Below are positions 19,511 through 27,475 of a stretch of 64,000 bases of DNA, piece by piece; position 1 is the first letter of the stretch, and every line of letters starts with the position of its first letter. A program made the translations under genes and the position numbers. Under the pieces are notes generated by a model. The model was not told the DNA's origin and did not search any database. It saw nothing but the letters and a program-made list of their open reading frames with translations. This DNA comes from Gluconobacter cerevisiae (GTDB taxonomy: Bacteria > Pseudomonadota > Alphaproteobacteria > Acetobacterales > Acetobacteraceae), in assembly GCF_015244675.1 (NCBI RefSeq), contig NZ_JABCQO010000001.1:62001-126000 (forward strand), in the 5' to 3' direction.

Positions 19511-20212
19511 TCAGGGTGCTTCGCTGGGGCCTTCACCAGCCGCAGCCTCGGCCTTGGCGGCTTCGCTGACGGCCGGGCGTGCCGGTGCGCCATCCGTGAT
19601 CATTTCGAGCTGGCCCGTGATCTGACCACCATCCTCGACCTGAAGACGACGGCACTTGACCTTGCCAATAAGGCGACCGGTCGCACGGATCGTGAGGCTG
19701 CCATTGACGGTCAGGGTGCCGTCGATCGTGCCCGCCAGTTCCGCGTCCTCAACCTCGACACCGCCCCGGAAAACACCGCCATGCGTGACTTGAAGCTCGG
19801 CAGCATGGATCATGCTGGACTCGACCGTGCCTTCAACGACGAGGCGCTCGGCGTCCTGCACGGAGCCCTGAACGCTGATGCCACGGCCTACAACCAGCGT
19901 ACGACGCTCGGGACCGGTCTGGCGCGGTGCGCCCGGAACGGCGGCCACACCGGGGCGCGGTGCCCCTGCCGGCGTTACGCCCGTCGGAGAATTGGAAGAC
20001 GGCGGTGCCGGGAAAGGGGTACGACCCATGGGCGCGGGGTCCTTCTGCTGGTTGGGCTGCTGGGCAGGTGGGGGACTGGAGGGCGATCCGGATCCTGACG
20101 CGGGAGCCGTCTGGCTGGGAGCGTCCGGCCGGTTGGGGAAAATGGGCTGACCTGCAAGTTTGCCGTTCTCGACAGGCTTGGAGTCATCTTCCGGTTTGCG
20201 TCTTCTGAACAA
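19511..20212 (-). CDS. Bactofilin (polymer-forming cytoskeletal protein)
   Basis: The 233-residue protein has the bactofilin plan: a disordered Pro/Ser/Gln-rich N-terminus (about 1-100), a right-handed beta-helix core (RTLVVGRGISVQGSVQDAER through GRLIGKVKCRRLQVEDGGQI, about 103-205) with six-residue hydrophobic periodicity, and an Ala/Glu-rich tail. Bactofilins polymerise without nucleotide and scaffold morphogenesis or cell-wall enzymes at the membrane. The start appears to be TTG (MFRRRKPEDD), preceded by GCGGGG; no in-frame ATG exists near the N-terminus. It is monocistronic, ending in a terminator. Confidence 0.88.
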   Translation of the reverse strand: MFRRRKPEDDSKPVENGKLAGQPIFPNRPDAPSQTAPASGSGSPSSPPPAQQPNQQKDPAPMGRTPFPAPPSSNSPTGVTPAGAPRPGVAAVPGAPRQTGPERRTLVVGRGISVQGSVQDAERLVVEGTVESSMIHAAELQVTHGGVFRGGVEVEDAELAGTIDGTLTVNGSLTIRATGRLIGKVKCRRLQVEDGGQITGQLEMITDGAPARPAVSEAAKAEAAAGEGPSEAP

Positions 20213-20530
20213 GGAAACCCCGCTGCGGATCTGGAAAAGAACACTCTAATTCTGTCTCGGACGTCTCCCCGACGATCCTTTGCGAGAGCAGGGCGCTCGC
20301 AGACAGAACATTCGGGAGCCGGTCTTTCGACAAGGCTACACGCTCACGACCCGGCGGGACAAGACGCGCATTTCCATAAATGTGACGAAATCTCACGGAT
20401 GAAAACGGCATCGGGTGAACCGGGAGTTGGCGTGAACCCAGAGGGGACCTATGATCGTGTTGATTTAATGGCGCAGTCTGCCCGTTAAATGTTTTTTTCT
20501 GAAGTTTTCAGCGACCTGACCGGAGTTCCA
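20213..20530 (+). other. Divergent non-coding region between bactofilin and adenosine kinase genes
   Basis: These 318 bases hold the control signals for two divergent genes. The only notable structure is a short GCGAG...CTCGC repeat near 20283-20302. Open frames here are short, lack ribosome-binding sites and overlap other genes, so I see no extra gene. No confident -10/-35 pair was identified. Confidence 0.5.
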
Positions 20531-21511
20531 ATGTCTGCACCCCAGCATGACCTTCTGTGTATCGGCAATGCCATCGTCGACGTTCTCGCCCCAGTGGGCC
20601 AGGACCTGATCGACGGGCTTGGCGCTGCTGCCGGGAGCATGACCCTGATCGACGCTGCCACGGCGCATGCCATCGAAAGCCGCGTGGATATCGAAAACGT
20701 GACAGGCGGCGGGTCCGGCGCCAACACGGCCGTCGTGGCGGCCCGCATGGGCGCAAAAGTGGCCTATCTCGGCAAGGTGACGGCTGACGAAGCTGGCGAC
20801 CATTTCACGCGCGATATGCGCGAGCAGGGTATTACTTTCCCGTCCGAGCCGCTTCCGGCCGCTGACGGTGTACCGACCGCACGCTGCATCGTTCTGGTGA
20901 CGCCCGAAGGCCAGCGCACCATGTTTACCTATCTCGGCGCCTGCACGGAGTTCACGCCCGAGGACGTGCATGAATCCGTCGTGGCGGATGCGGCCATCAC
21001 CTATCTGGAAGGTTATCTGTACGACAAGCCGCAAGCTCAGGAAGCGTTCGAACACGCTGCCCGCCTGGCCCGCAAGGCAGGCCGTCAGGTCGCTCTGACG
21101 CTGTCCGACACGTTCTGCGTGGAACGCCATCGCGCAGCCTTCCACGAGCTTGTAGCCGGCCATGTGGACATCCTGTTCGCCAACGAGGCCGAGCTTCTGG
21201 CCCTGTACGAAGTCACGGATTTCGAAGAAGCCATCACGCAGGTCTCCGCCGAAACAAAGCTGGCCGTCATCACACGTAGCGAAAAGGGTGCGGTCGTGAT
21301 CGGCGAAGGTGAGCGCCATGACGTCCCGACCACGGAAGTGAAGGTCGTGGACACCACAGGCGCAGGCGATGCGTTCGCGGCTGGCTTCCTCGCCGGGCTG
21401 AGCAAGAAGCACGACCTCGTCACCTGTGCAAAGCTGGGCAATCAGGCTGCCGGTGAGATCATCACCCGTTACGGTGCCCGCCCGACCGAGACGTTCACGC
21501 TGACGGCCTGA
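20531..21511 (+). CDS. Adenosine kinase (PfkB family)
   Basis: GGAG five bases before ATG 20531 (MSAPQHDLLCIGNAIVD) fixes the start, removing 14 residues of the longer frame. The 326-residue sugar-kinase has the N-terminal PfkB signature GGGSGANTAVVAARMG and the C-terminal one VVDTTGAGDAFAAGFLAGL with catalytic Asp. DVLFANEAELLAL-like sequence (DILFANEAELLALYE) is the central motif. Bacterial members close to this are annotated as adenosine kinases making AMP from adenosine; other nucleoside or sugar substrates cannot be excluded. It converges on hpnK with a 20-bp gap and no clear terminator. Confidence 0.88.
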   Translation: MSAPQHDLLCIGNAIVDVLAPVGQDLIDGLGAAAGSMTLIDAATAHAIESRVDIENVTGGGSGANTAVVAARMGAKVAYLGKVTADEAGDHFTRDMREQGITFPSEPLPAADGVPTARCIVLVTPEGQRTMFTYLGACTEFTPEDVHESVVADAAITYLEGYLYDKPQAQEAFEHAARLARKAGRQVALTLSDTFCVERHRAAFHELVAGHVDILFANEAELLALYEVTDFEEAITQVSAETKLAVITRSEKGAVVIGEGERHDVPTTEVKVVDTTGAGDAFAAGFLAGLSKKHDLVTCAKLGNQAAGEIITRYGARPTETFTLTA

Positions 21512-21531
21512 AACGTGTCTCTGGGCTAGTC

Positions 21532-22368
21532 TTACAGATCGGCCCAGCCAATGCGGGTGACCCCAGACTCGTCGAATGTCTCCCGCACAGCCGGGTCCAG
21601 AAGCGCGGCCAGTTCGCCCTCCTGCTCATAACCCGGCATGAAGCGCTTCATCATGGCGTCCTGAGCCGTGGCGGGGTGAAAATAGATTTCGCTCGTGCCC
21701 ACCGGCAGACGCGGAATGAGTCCGCGGATATGGTCCGGCGTCATATGGCCGGACCAGCGCAGCCCGAAACACCAGTCATTGGTTTTCAGCCCCGCCTTGC
21801 GGATCTGGTGACGCAGCACGCCGATCCAGTGACGCAGAGCGCGGTCTCCCAACGTATCGTTGGCTTCAACAGGCTCCGGCGGTTCAAAGGGGGAGCGGAC
21901 AGCCCGCACCCCATGTTTCAGACCGGACTCGATCAAAAAGCGCCCCACCGTCGGATGCAGATGCATGTGTTTGTGAGCATTGGCATGATCGAGCGTCAGC
22001 CCACTTGCCGCAAAGGCCCGAAACTGGGCTTCGATTTCGCGACGCAGGGCGCTCCGGGCCTGCGGACTGAAGAAATACTCCACACCCAAACGCGGCTGGT
22101 TCCGTCCAAACCACCCCTGCTCGTCCGTAATGGCGGGCAGATCGAGCACGGACTTGCCCTCGATCGCCACAACATGCAGCCCGACCCTCAGAGCCGGCAT
22201 CGTCTTCGCCCGGCGGATGGCATCTTCGGCGGCATCCCCGGCGACCATCAGACTGGCCGTGGACAGGATGCCGTTGCGATGGGCCTGTTCGATAGCCTCG
22301 TTGACTTCGAGACTCATACCGAAATCATCGGCGGAGACGATGGCGCGGCGCAGGGAGTTGGATGTCAT
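21532..22368 (-). CDS. hpnK: HpnK, hopanoid-associated YdjC/ChbG-type deacetylase
   Basis: The YdjC/ChbG fold is seen in RRAIVSADDFGMSLEVNEAI (metal Asp pair), VGLHVVAIEG (His) and DHANAHKHMHLHPTVGRFL (metal His cluster). HpnK family members are encoded with hopanoid genes; HpnK is reported to deacetylate the N-acetylglucosaminyl bacteriohopanetetrol made by HpnI. ATG 22368 gives 278 residues; a GTG four codons upstream is possible. The gene begins immediately behind a terminator hairpin that follows hpnJ, so its expression may depend on read-through. Confidence 0.93.
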   Translation of the reverse strand: MTSNSLRRAIVSADDFGMSLEVNEAIEQAHRNGILSTASLMVAGDAAEDAIRRAKTMPALRVGLHVVAIEGKSVLDLPAITDEQGWFGRNQPRLGVEYFFSPQARSALRREIEAQFRAFAASGLTLDHANAHKHMHLHPTVGRFLIESGLKHGVRAVRSPFEPPEPVEANDTLGDRALRHWIGVLRHQIRKAGLKTNDWCFGLRWSGHMTPDHIRGLIPRLPVGTSEIYFHPATAQDAMMKRFMPGYEQEGELAALLDPAVRETFDESGVTRIGWADL

Positions 22369-22380
22369 GGCGGATCTCAC

Positions 22381-22414
22381 AAAAAAGGGGCCATGACATG
22401 CGCCATGACCCCTG
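22381..22414 (-). terminator. Intrinsic terminator between hpnJ and hpnK
   Basis: On the minus strand AGGGGTCATG pairs with CATGGCCCCT (one G-T wobble) across an 8-nt loop and runs into six T, 28 nt after the hpnJ stop. The T-run ends only about 13 nt before the hpnK ATG, so the structure overlaps the hpnK ribosome-binding region. Confidence 0.85.
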
Positions 22415-22441
22415 AAAAATAATACGTCAGGCGCGCGCCGT

Positions 22442-23866
22442 TCAGGCGGCGTGACGGTCCTTGAGGAACTGGAAGAACTCCACGCCTTCGCGCAGACGAC
22501 GCTTCATCATCTGCGGGCTGCGGATCATCTCGTTGACGATGGAGGCGATCTTGGAGCCGCGGAAGTAGAACTTGCGGTAGAATTCCTCGACGCTCTCAAA
22601 GATTTCCGTATGCGACAGATGCGGATAATGCAGCGGTGCGATCTGCACGCCACTCTCATCGATCAGTTCGGCTTCCGCCTCGTTCAGCCAGCCGTTTTCC
22701 GTAGCCTGCTTGTGCAGGAACGTGCCGGGATACGGTGCGGCCAGAGAAACCTGCAGGGTGTGCGGGTTGATCTCTTTGGCGAACTGGATCGTCTCCTGAA
22801 TGGTCTCCTTTGTCTCGCCCGGCAGGCCGACGATGAAGGTTCCGTGGATCTTGATGCCCAGTTTGTGGCAGTTGCGCGTGAATTCCTTGGCCGTCTCGAC
22901 CAGCATGCCCTTCTTGATGTTGTGAAGGATCTGCTGGTTGCCGCTCTCGTAACCAACCAGCAGCAGGCGCAGGCCGTTTTCCTTGAGAACCTTCAAGGTG
23001 TCGTAAGGGACATTCGCCTTGGCATTGCAGGACCATGTCACGCCGAGCTTGCCCATTTCACGGGCAATGGCTTCGGCGCGGGGCAGGTCGTCCGTGAAGG
23101 TGTCATCATCGAACATGAATTCCTGCACTTCAGGGAAGTACTGCTTGGCCAGACGCACTTCGGCAGCCACGTGCTCTGGGCTGCGGGTCCGGTAGCGATG
23201 TCCGCCGACTGTCTGCGGCCACAGGCAGAACGTGCAGCGCGACTTGCAGCCACGGCCCGTATAGATCGAGATGTAGGGGTGTTTCAGATAGCCGATGAAG
23301 TAGTCGTTGATGTTGAGGTCACGCTTGTAGACCTCGGTCACGAACGGCAGGCTGTCCATGTCCTCGATCATCGCGCGCTCTTTGTTCGCGACGATCTCGC
23401 CCTTCTCGTTACGCCAGGTGATACCGTCCACTTCCGCGAGCGGCTTGCCTTCGGCGATTTCCTTGATGGTGAAATCGAATTCGTTGCGGGCCACGAAGTC
23501 GATCGGGGCGCCCTTCTCCATGCTTTCATTCGGCTGGACAGCAACCTTCGCGCCGACCATGCCGATCATGATCTTGGGATTGGCATCCTTGATCATCTGC
23601 GCAACGCGAACGTCGGAAGCGAAGGATGGCGTGGACGTATGGATGACGACGAGGTCGCGATTCTTCACGTCTTCGAGGATGGGGTCCATGCCCATCTTGG
23701 CCGGCGGGGCGTCAATCAGGCGCGATCCGGGAACGAGAGCAGCCGGCTGGGCCAGCCACGTCGGAAACCAGAAAGACTTGATCTCGCGCTTCGCCTGGTA
23801 GCGGGAGCCCGCGCCACCGTCGAAGCCGTCAAAGGAGGGAGGCTGGAGAAAAAGGGTTCTCATCAT
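22442..23866 (-). CDS. hpnJ: HpnJ, radical SAM hopanoid cyclitol-ether enzyme
   Basis: The 474-residue protein has an N-terminal B12-binding-like domain (about 1-160) and a radical SAM core with the CxxxCxxC cluster at Cys207, Cys211 and Cys214 (GRGCKSRCTFCLWP). FMFDDDTFTDDLPRAEAI and LLVGYESGNQQILHNIKKG are typical of B12-dependent radical SAM proteins. HpnJ is reported to convert the glucosaminyl group of bacteriohopanetetrol to the cyclitol ether. The start overlaps the hpnI stop (ATGA); the second Met three bases later is equally possible. Confidence 0.96.
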   Translation of the reverse strand: MMRTLFLQPPSFDGFDGGAGSRYQAKREIKSFWFPTWLAQPAALVPGSRLIDAPPAKMGMDPILEDVKNRDLVVIHTSTPSFASDVRVAQMIKDANPKIMIGMVGAKVAVQPNESMEKGAPIDFVARNEFDFTIKEIAEGKPLAEVDGITWRNEKGEIVANKERAMIEDMDSLPFVTEVYKRDLNINDYFIGYLKHPYISIYTGRGCKSRCTFCLWPQTVGGHRYRTRSPEHVAAEVRLAKQYFPEVQEFMFDDDTFTDDLPRAEAIAREMGKLGVTWSCNAKANVPYDTLKVLKENGLRLLLVGYESGNQQILHNIKKGMLVETAKEFTRNCHKLGIKIHGTFIVGLPGETKETIQETIQFAKEINPHTLQVSLAAPYPGTFLHKQATENGWLNEAEAELIDESGVQIAPLHYPHLSHTEIFESVEEFYRKFYFRGSKIASIVNEMIRSPQMMKRRLREGVEFFQFLKDRHAA

Positions 23867-25074
23867 GATCGGACACTCTTTCGGGTGGCGCCGGCCTGGA
23901 GCGAGGGGGCGCAGGACACGGAATTACGTTTTCTTCGGGCGATATGGACCGTTCTGCCCCGCCATGCAACGCGCGATCCGCGGGCACTTCCCACCATAAT
24001 GGCCGCAGAAAGCCAGTCACGAATGACCAGAAGCGGGATTACACTTGGAAGCGGACAGTTCGTGGCACGGTCCATGATGCGGCTTCCAATGGCGCGTAAC
24101 AGCCATGTTAGAAGCAGCAGGAGCCATGTCCACCAGGCATTCGGGCGGAACAGTACGGCCGTTACCGCCCAGAACAGGGGAAGCTGGATGGACGACAGGC
24201 CATAGCCGACCGGAGCGACATTCTTGACGGTGCGTCCCCAACGCAGCTCATGAGCCAGCAGCTCACCAAGCGAATGTTCACCCACGGTCGTATGAGTCAG
24301 CGTGGGCGCAATGACGATGTTTTCGCCTCGCGCCCGGATGAGCTGTCCCAGCTCTGCGTCATCAGCCACATGATCGACCAGCGCCTCAAGGCCACCGATC
24401 TCTTCAAGGGTTTTACGCCGCAGGGCCATTGTGGCCCCCAGACAGTCCTGACGCCCCAGAAAACGGGACATCATCACGCCGGGCAGGAAATTATGATTGA
24501 TCTGGCAGGCACCGAGTTGCTGAACAAGCGTCCCGACAGCAGGACGACCAGCATATAAAGTAGTGACCAGACCAGTCCCCTGCTCTTCCAGACTCGTCAC
24601 GACATGACGAAGATAGCCGGGGCTCGCATGAATATCGGAGTCGGAAATCACGATAATGTCATGACGGACCTTCCCGTACATGTTCATCAAATTCCCGACC
24701 TTGCGGTTCGGACCATATTCGCGCGGATCGATCACCACGCTGACCGGAACCTGCGGATGACGCACCCGGAGTCGTTCGATAACGGCCAGTGCAGTGTCTT
24801 CCGCGTCCTGCACGCCAAAGACGATCTGGAAGTCTGGATAATCCTGCGTAAAGACGCTTTCCAGCGCATCTTCCAGCAACGGCTCATTACCGTGCAGGGG
24901 CTTCATGACCGTGACAAAAGGCCACGTCCGATCCGACAGACACAGCGCCTCATCGGCATGACGCTCCGTGCGACGGAACCGGGCGAGCAGGAGGGCGCCC
25001 GTCAGCGCCTGTAGATTTCCAGCGGCTGAAACAAGGGCACAGACGCTGGCTGCGATGGTAAGAGGTAAGGGCAC
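23863..25074 (-). CDS. hpnI: HpnI, hopanoid glycosyltransferase (ceramide glucosyltransferase-like)
   Basis: The GT2/GT21-type membrane transferase has 403 residues. A hydrophobic N-terminal helix (about 5-30) is followed by FVTVMKPLHGNEPLLEDAL, VFGVQDAED and DSD at 145-147 (VISDSDIHASPGYL). A third conserved block is VDHVADDAELGQLIRARG, and HELRWGRT is the (Q/R)xxRW element. Two or three C-terminal membrane helices (about 295-370) follow. HpnI is reported to add N-acetylglucosamine to bacteriohopanetetrol. The start must be GTG at 25074, because a TAG lies three codons upstream. It is 58 nt behind hpnM. Confidence 0.94.
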   Translation of the reverse strand: MPLPLTIAASVCALVSAAGNLQALTGALLLARFRRTERHADEALCLSDRTWPFVTVMKPLHGNEPLLEDALESVFTQDYPDFQIVFGVQDAEDTALAVIERLRVRHPQVPVSVVIDPREYGPNRKVGNLMNMYGKVRHDIIVISDSDIHASPGYLRHVVTSLEEQGTGLVTTLYAGRPAVGTLVQQLGACQINHNFLPGVMMSRFLGRQDCLGATMALRRKTLEEIGGLEALVDHVADDAELGQLIRARGENIVIAPTLTHTTVGEHSLGELLAHELRWGRTVKNVAPVGYGLSSIQLPLFWAVTAVLFRPNAWWTWLLLLLTWLLRAIGSRIMDRATNCPLPSVIPLLVIRDWLSAAIMVGSARGSRVAWRGRTVHIARRKRNSVSCAPSLQAGATRKSVRS

Positions 25075-25132
25075 GACGGTGTTCTAGCCTTCCCGAACGC
25101 TTTTGGGAAAGACTGCCGTCGCAGGACCGGAC

Positions 25133-25801
25133 TCAGTCATGCAGGAAATGGGCAGTCTTGCTGTCCAGATGATCCGCCAGACCGTTGGCGCCGCCCTGAC
25201 TCAGAGCCCCTCCGAAATCGGAACGCTGCGCAGCGACCTGACTGATATGAGCGTTCAGCAGAACGTCCGTAATCCGCCAACCCGATGCACTGTTCGTCAT
25301 GATGTAGTCGATGGGCACGGCATTGCCCCCATCAGTGCCGCCGATCGTCGTATCGACAATCACGCCACCAGTCGGGTTCTGGCGCGTCTGTGGGGAAACG
25401 GTGAAGGCCGCCTGCGCCTGAGGCTTAAAGGACGCGGCATAGTGCGCGATCGTGAACTGACGGAACGAACCCAGCAGACGCGCACGGTCCGAGGGGCTCA
25501 GACTATTGTAACGCACGCCGACCGAACGGCGGAGAATCGCTTCCAGATCAAAGGCATGATCCACGGCAGGAGCGATCATCGCTGCACGCTGCTGGGCGGT
25601 TTTCCCGGTCTTCTGGGCAGCCTTCAGAGCGTCATACAGAGCTGCGACAGGCGCCACGGCAGCGGCGGAATCCGCTGGCATCTCCACATCCGTTGCATCA
25701 GCCAACGCTGCCGGGGAGAGAGCCGTCAATGCAACAGGCCCCGTCAGGAGGCAGGCAGACAGAAGAGGCAGAGTCATTTTCGGGGAAAAACGGCAAATCA
25801 T
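25133..25801 (-). CDS. hpnM: HpnM, MlaC/Ttg2D-like hopanoid-associated periplasmic protein
   Basis: The 222-residue protein carries a signal peptide (FSPKMTLPLLSACLLTGPVALTALSPAALA). The mature part has the MlaC outline: VAALYDALKAAQKTG, FDLEAILRRSVGVRYNSLSP, LGSFRQFTIAHYAASF, VIVDTTIGGTDG and GWRITDVLLNAHISQVA. MlaC proteins ferry lipids across the periplasm; HpnM is thought to do so for hopanoids, usually with the RND protein HpnN, which is not in this window. ATG 25801 (MICRF) is preferred; 25777 is an alternative, and the frame upstream to 26071 is probably not translated. Confidence 0.9.
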   Translation of the reverse strand: MICRFSPKMTLPLLSACLLTGPVALTALSPAALADATDVEMPADSAAAVAPVAALYDALKAAQKTGKTAQQRAAMIAPAVDHAFDLEAILRRSVGVRYNSLSPSDRARLLGSFRQFTIAHYAASFKPQAQAAFTVSPQTRQNPTGGVIVDTTIGGTDGGNAVPIDYIMTNSASGWRITDVLLNAHISQVAAQRSDFGGALSQGGANGLADHLDSKTAHFLHD

Positions 25802-26126
25802 GATCGTACTTTCGTCCTGGTAGACAATTCCGGGCATAGAGATCAGGTTCATGACACATTGTATCAAGTTCCCTGTATCAGGTTCTGGCATCCATAAAGC
25901 CATCTGTGCTCGATTAGCCACAGGGCCGGTACGAATTATGCCGTCTGACATTGAGGCGAACACGACAATGGGTCTATAGGCAGTCAATCTAATGCCCGAT
26001 GGTTCTTCACGTTTTCCGGTTTTCAGAACCGGGACAGAAAATGAAGGCCACGGGCCATCCACGATGTGCAAGGCCCCGGGCGCCCTGATGGACGCATTTT
26101 CCGGAGGCTAGAACCAGAGGATTATA
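25802..26126 (+). promoter_or_regulatory. Divergent hpnM/hpnH control region
   Basis: This 325-base non-coding gap separates the two hopanoid transcripts. On the plus strand TTGAGG (25951-25956) and TATAGG (25975-25980) are 18 bases apart and could be a sigma70-type promoter for hpnH. Three ATCARGTTC direct repeats lie on the hpnM side. AGAGG in front of hpnH serves as its ribosome-binding site. These assignments are by eye only. Confidence 0.4.
25842..25885 (+). repeat. Three direct repeats ATCARGTTC upstream of hpnM
   Basis: ATCAGGTTC at 25842-25850, ATCAAGTTC at 25863-25871 and ATCAGGTTC at 25877-25885 are spaced 21 and 14 bases apart. They lie 41-84 bases upstream of the hpnM ATG, where an operator would be expected. 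Confidence 0.6.
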
Positions 26127-27323
26127 ATGGCCGTTCCTTTGATGCAGGCTGTCCGAGTCGGACGGTACGTTGTCAAGCAGCACCTCACGGGCCGCAAGCG
26201 ATATCCGCTGGTCCTGATGCTCGAACCGCTGTTCCGTTGCAATCTGGCATGCGCCGGTTGCGGCAAGATCGACTATCCCGCGCAGATCCTGAACCAGCGT
26301 CTCAGCCTTCAGGAATGCCTGGATGCCGACACGGAAGCCGGTGCCCCTGTCATTGCAATCGCCGGTGGTGAACCCCTCCTGCACAAGGAAATGCCCCAGA
26401 TCGTCAAAGGTTTGATCGGGCGGAAAAAATACGTCTACCTGTGCACGAACGGCCTGCTGCTGGAGAAGAAACTCGACGATTACGAGCCCTCCCCGTTCTT
26501 CTCCTGGGACGTGCATCTTGATGGCGATCAGGTGATGCATGACTCGTCAGTATGTCAGGACGGCGTATACGACCGTGCCGTAGCAGCCATCCGCCTTGCG
26601 AAATCCCGCGGCTTCCGCGTCTCGATCAACTGCACTGTTTTTGACGGAGCCGTTCCCGAGCGTCTCGCAGCCTTCTTTGATGAAGTCATGGCTCTGGGCG
26701 TTGACGGCATCATGACGGCGCCGGGCTACGCCTATGAACGCGCCCCGGATCAGGAGCACTTCCTGAACCGACAGAAGACGAAGCAGCTTTTCCGCGACGT
26801 TTTCCGCCTCGGAAAAGGCAAGAAGTGGCGCTTCACGCAGTCCCCGCTGTTCCTGAACTTTCTGGCGGGCAATGAGAACTACCATTGCACGCCCTGGGGC
26901 AAGCCGCTGCGCACGGTCTTTGGTTGGCAGCGTCCCTGCTATCTGCTGGGCGAAGGCTATGCCAAGACCTTCAAGGAGCTGATGGACGACACGGCATGGG
27001 AGCAGTACGGCACAGGCGCATACGAGAAATGCGCCGACTGCATGGTGCATTCCGGTTACGAGTCCACCGCCGTCATGGATGCTGTCGCGCGTCCCTGGCA
27101 TATCGCCAAGGTGGCTCTGTTCGGACCGGAAACCGAAAAGCCGATGGTTCCGGAGATCTCACTCGCCAACCAGCGCCCTGCCGAATACGGTTACGAAGAG
27201 CAGGTTCAGCAGCAGATGGAACGCATCTCAACAGGTGCCAAGCCAGCCCGTGGCCCGCGCGTCCGCGTTAATGGCCGCCCCGCAGCCAATACAGTTTCAG
27301 AAGCTGCCGACGCAGCAGACTGA
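26127..27323 (+). CDS. hpnH: HpnH, adenosylhopane synthase (radical SAM)
   Basis: HpnH joins the 5'-deoxyadenosyl group of SAM to diploptene, the first step of the C35 hopanoid side chain. The CxxxCxxC iron-sulfur motif is at Cys38, Cys42 and Cys45 (RCNLACAGCGKIDYP). GGEPLLHKEMPQ near 80 contacts SAM. A C-terminal SPASM-like cysteine region (PCYLLGEGY, YEKCADCMVHSGYE) is present. The 398 residues exceed the usual 340-380 through an Ala/Arg-rich tail. AGAGG lies 7 nt before the ATG. It is divergent from hpnM and ends in a strong terminator. Confidence 0.96.
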   Translation: MAVPLMQAVRVGRYVVKQHLTGRKRYPLVLMLEPLFRCNLACAGCGKIDYPAQILNQRLSLQECLDADTEAGAPVIAIAGGEPLLHKEMPQIVKGLIGRKKYVYLCTNGLLLEKKLDDYEPSPFFSWDVHLDGDQVMHDSSVCQDGVYDRAVAAIRLAKSRGFRVSINCTVFDGAVPERLAAFFDEVMALGVDGIMTAPGYAYERAPDQEHFLNRQKTKQLFRDVFRLGKGKKWRFTQSPLFLNFLAGNENYHCTPWGKPLRTVFGWQRPCYLLGEGYAKTFKELMDDTAWEQYGTGAYEKCADCMVHSGYESTAVMDAVARPWHIAKVALFGPETEKPMVPEISLANQRPAEYGYEEQVQQQMERISTGAKPARGPRVRVNGRPAANTVSEAADAAD

Positions 27324-27350
27324 GAACGGATCTTCTTTAAATCCGCATGA

Positions 27351-27380
27351 AAACCGGCTCCCTGTGAGCCGGTTTTTTTG
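27351..27380 (+). terminator. Intrinsic terminator after hpnH
   Basis: AAACCGGCTC and GAGCCGGTTT form a 10-bp stem with a 5-nt loop, running into seven T and G. It lies 27 nt after the hpnH stop. Confidence 0.95.
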
Positions 27381-27475
27381 TAACCACAGCTTCGCATCTA
27401 CCGTGGCCGAATGAAGGGCATGGTATCCGTCAGTCGTCCTGTTATGATCGGGCTATTCATTATTCCGGCCGGACC

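Noticed and set aside
20184-20411. 75-codon minus-strand frame upstream of and overlapping the bactofilin gene
   Set aside because: It overlaps the start of bactofilin in another frame, shows no family likeness and has no ribosome-binding site.
25078-25132. Hairpin between hpnM and hpnI as a terminator
   Set aside because: The TTCCC/GGGAA stem has only five pairs and no T-run, so transcription is expected to continue into hpnI.
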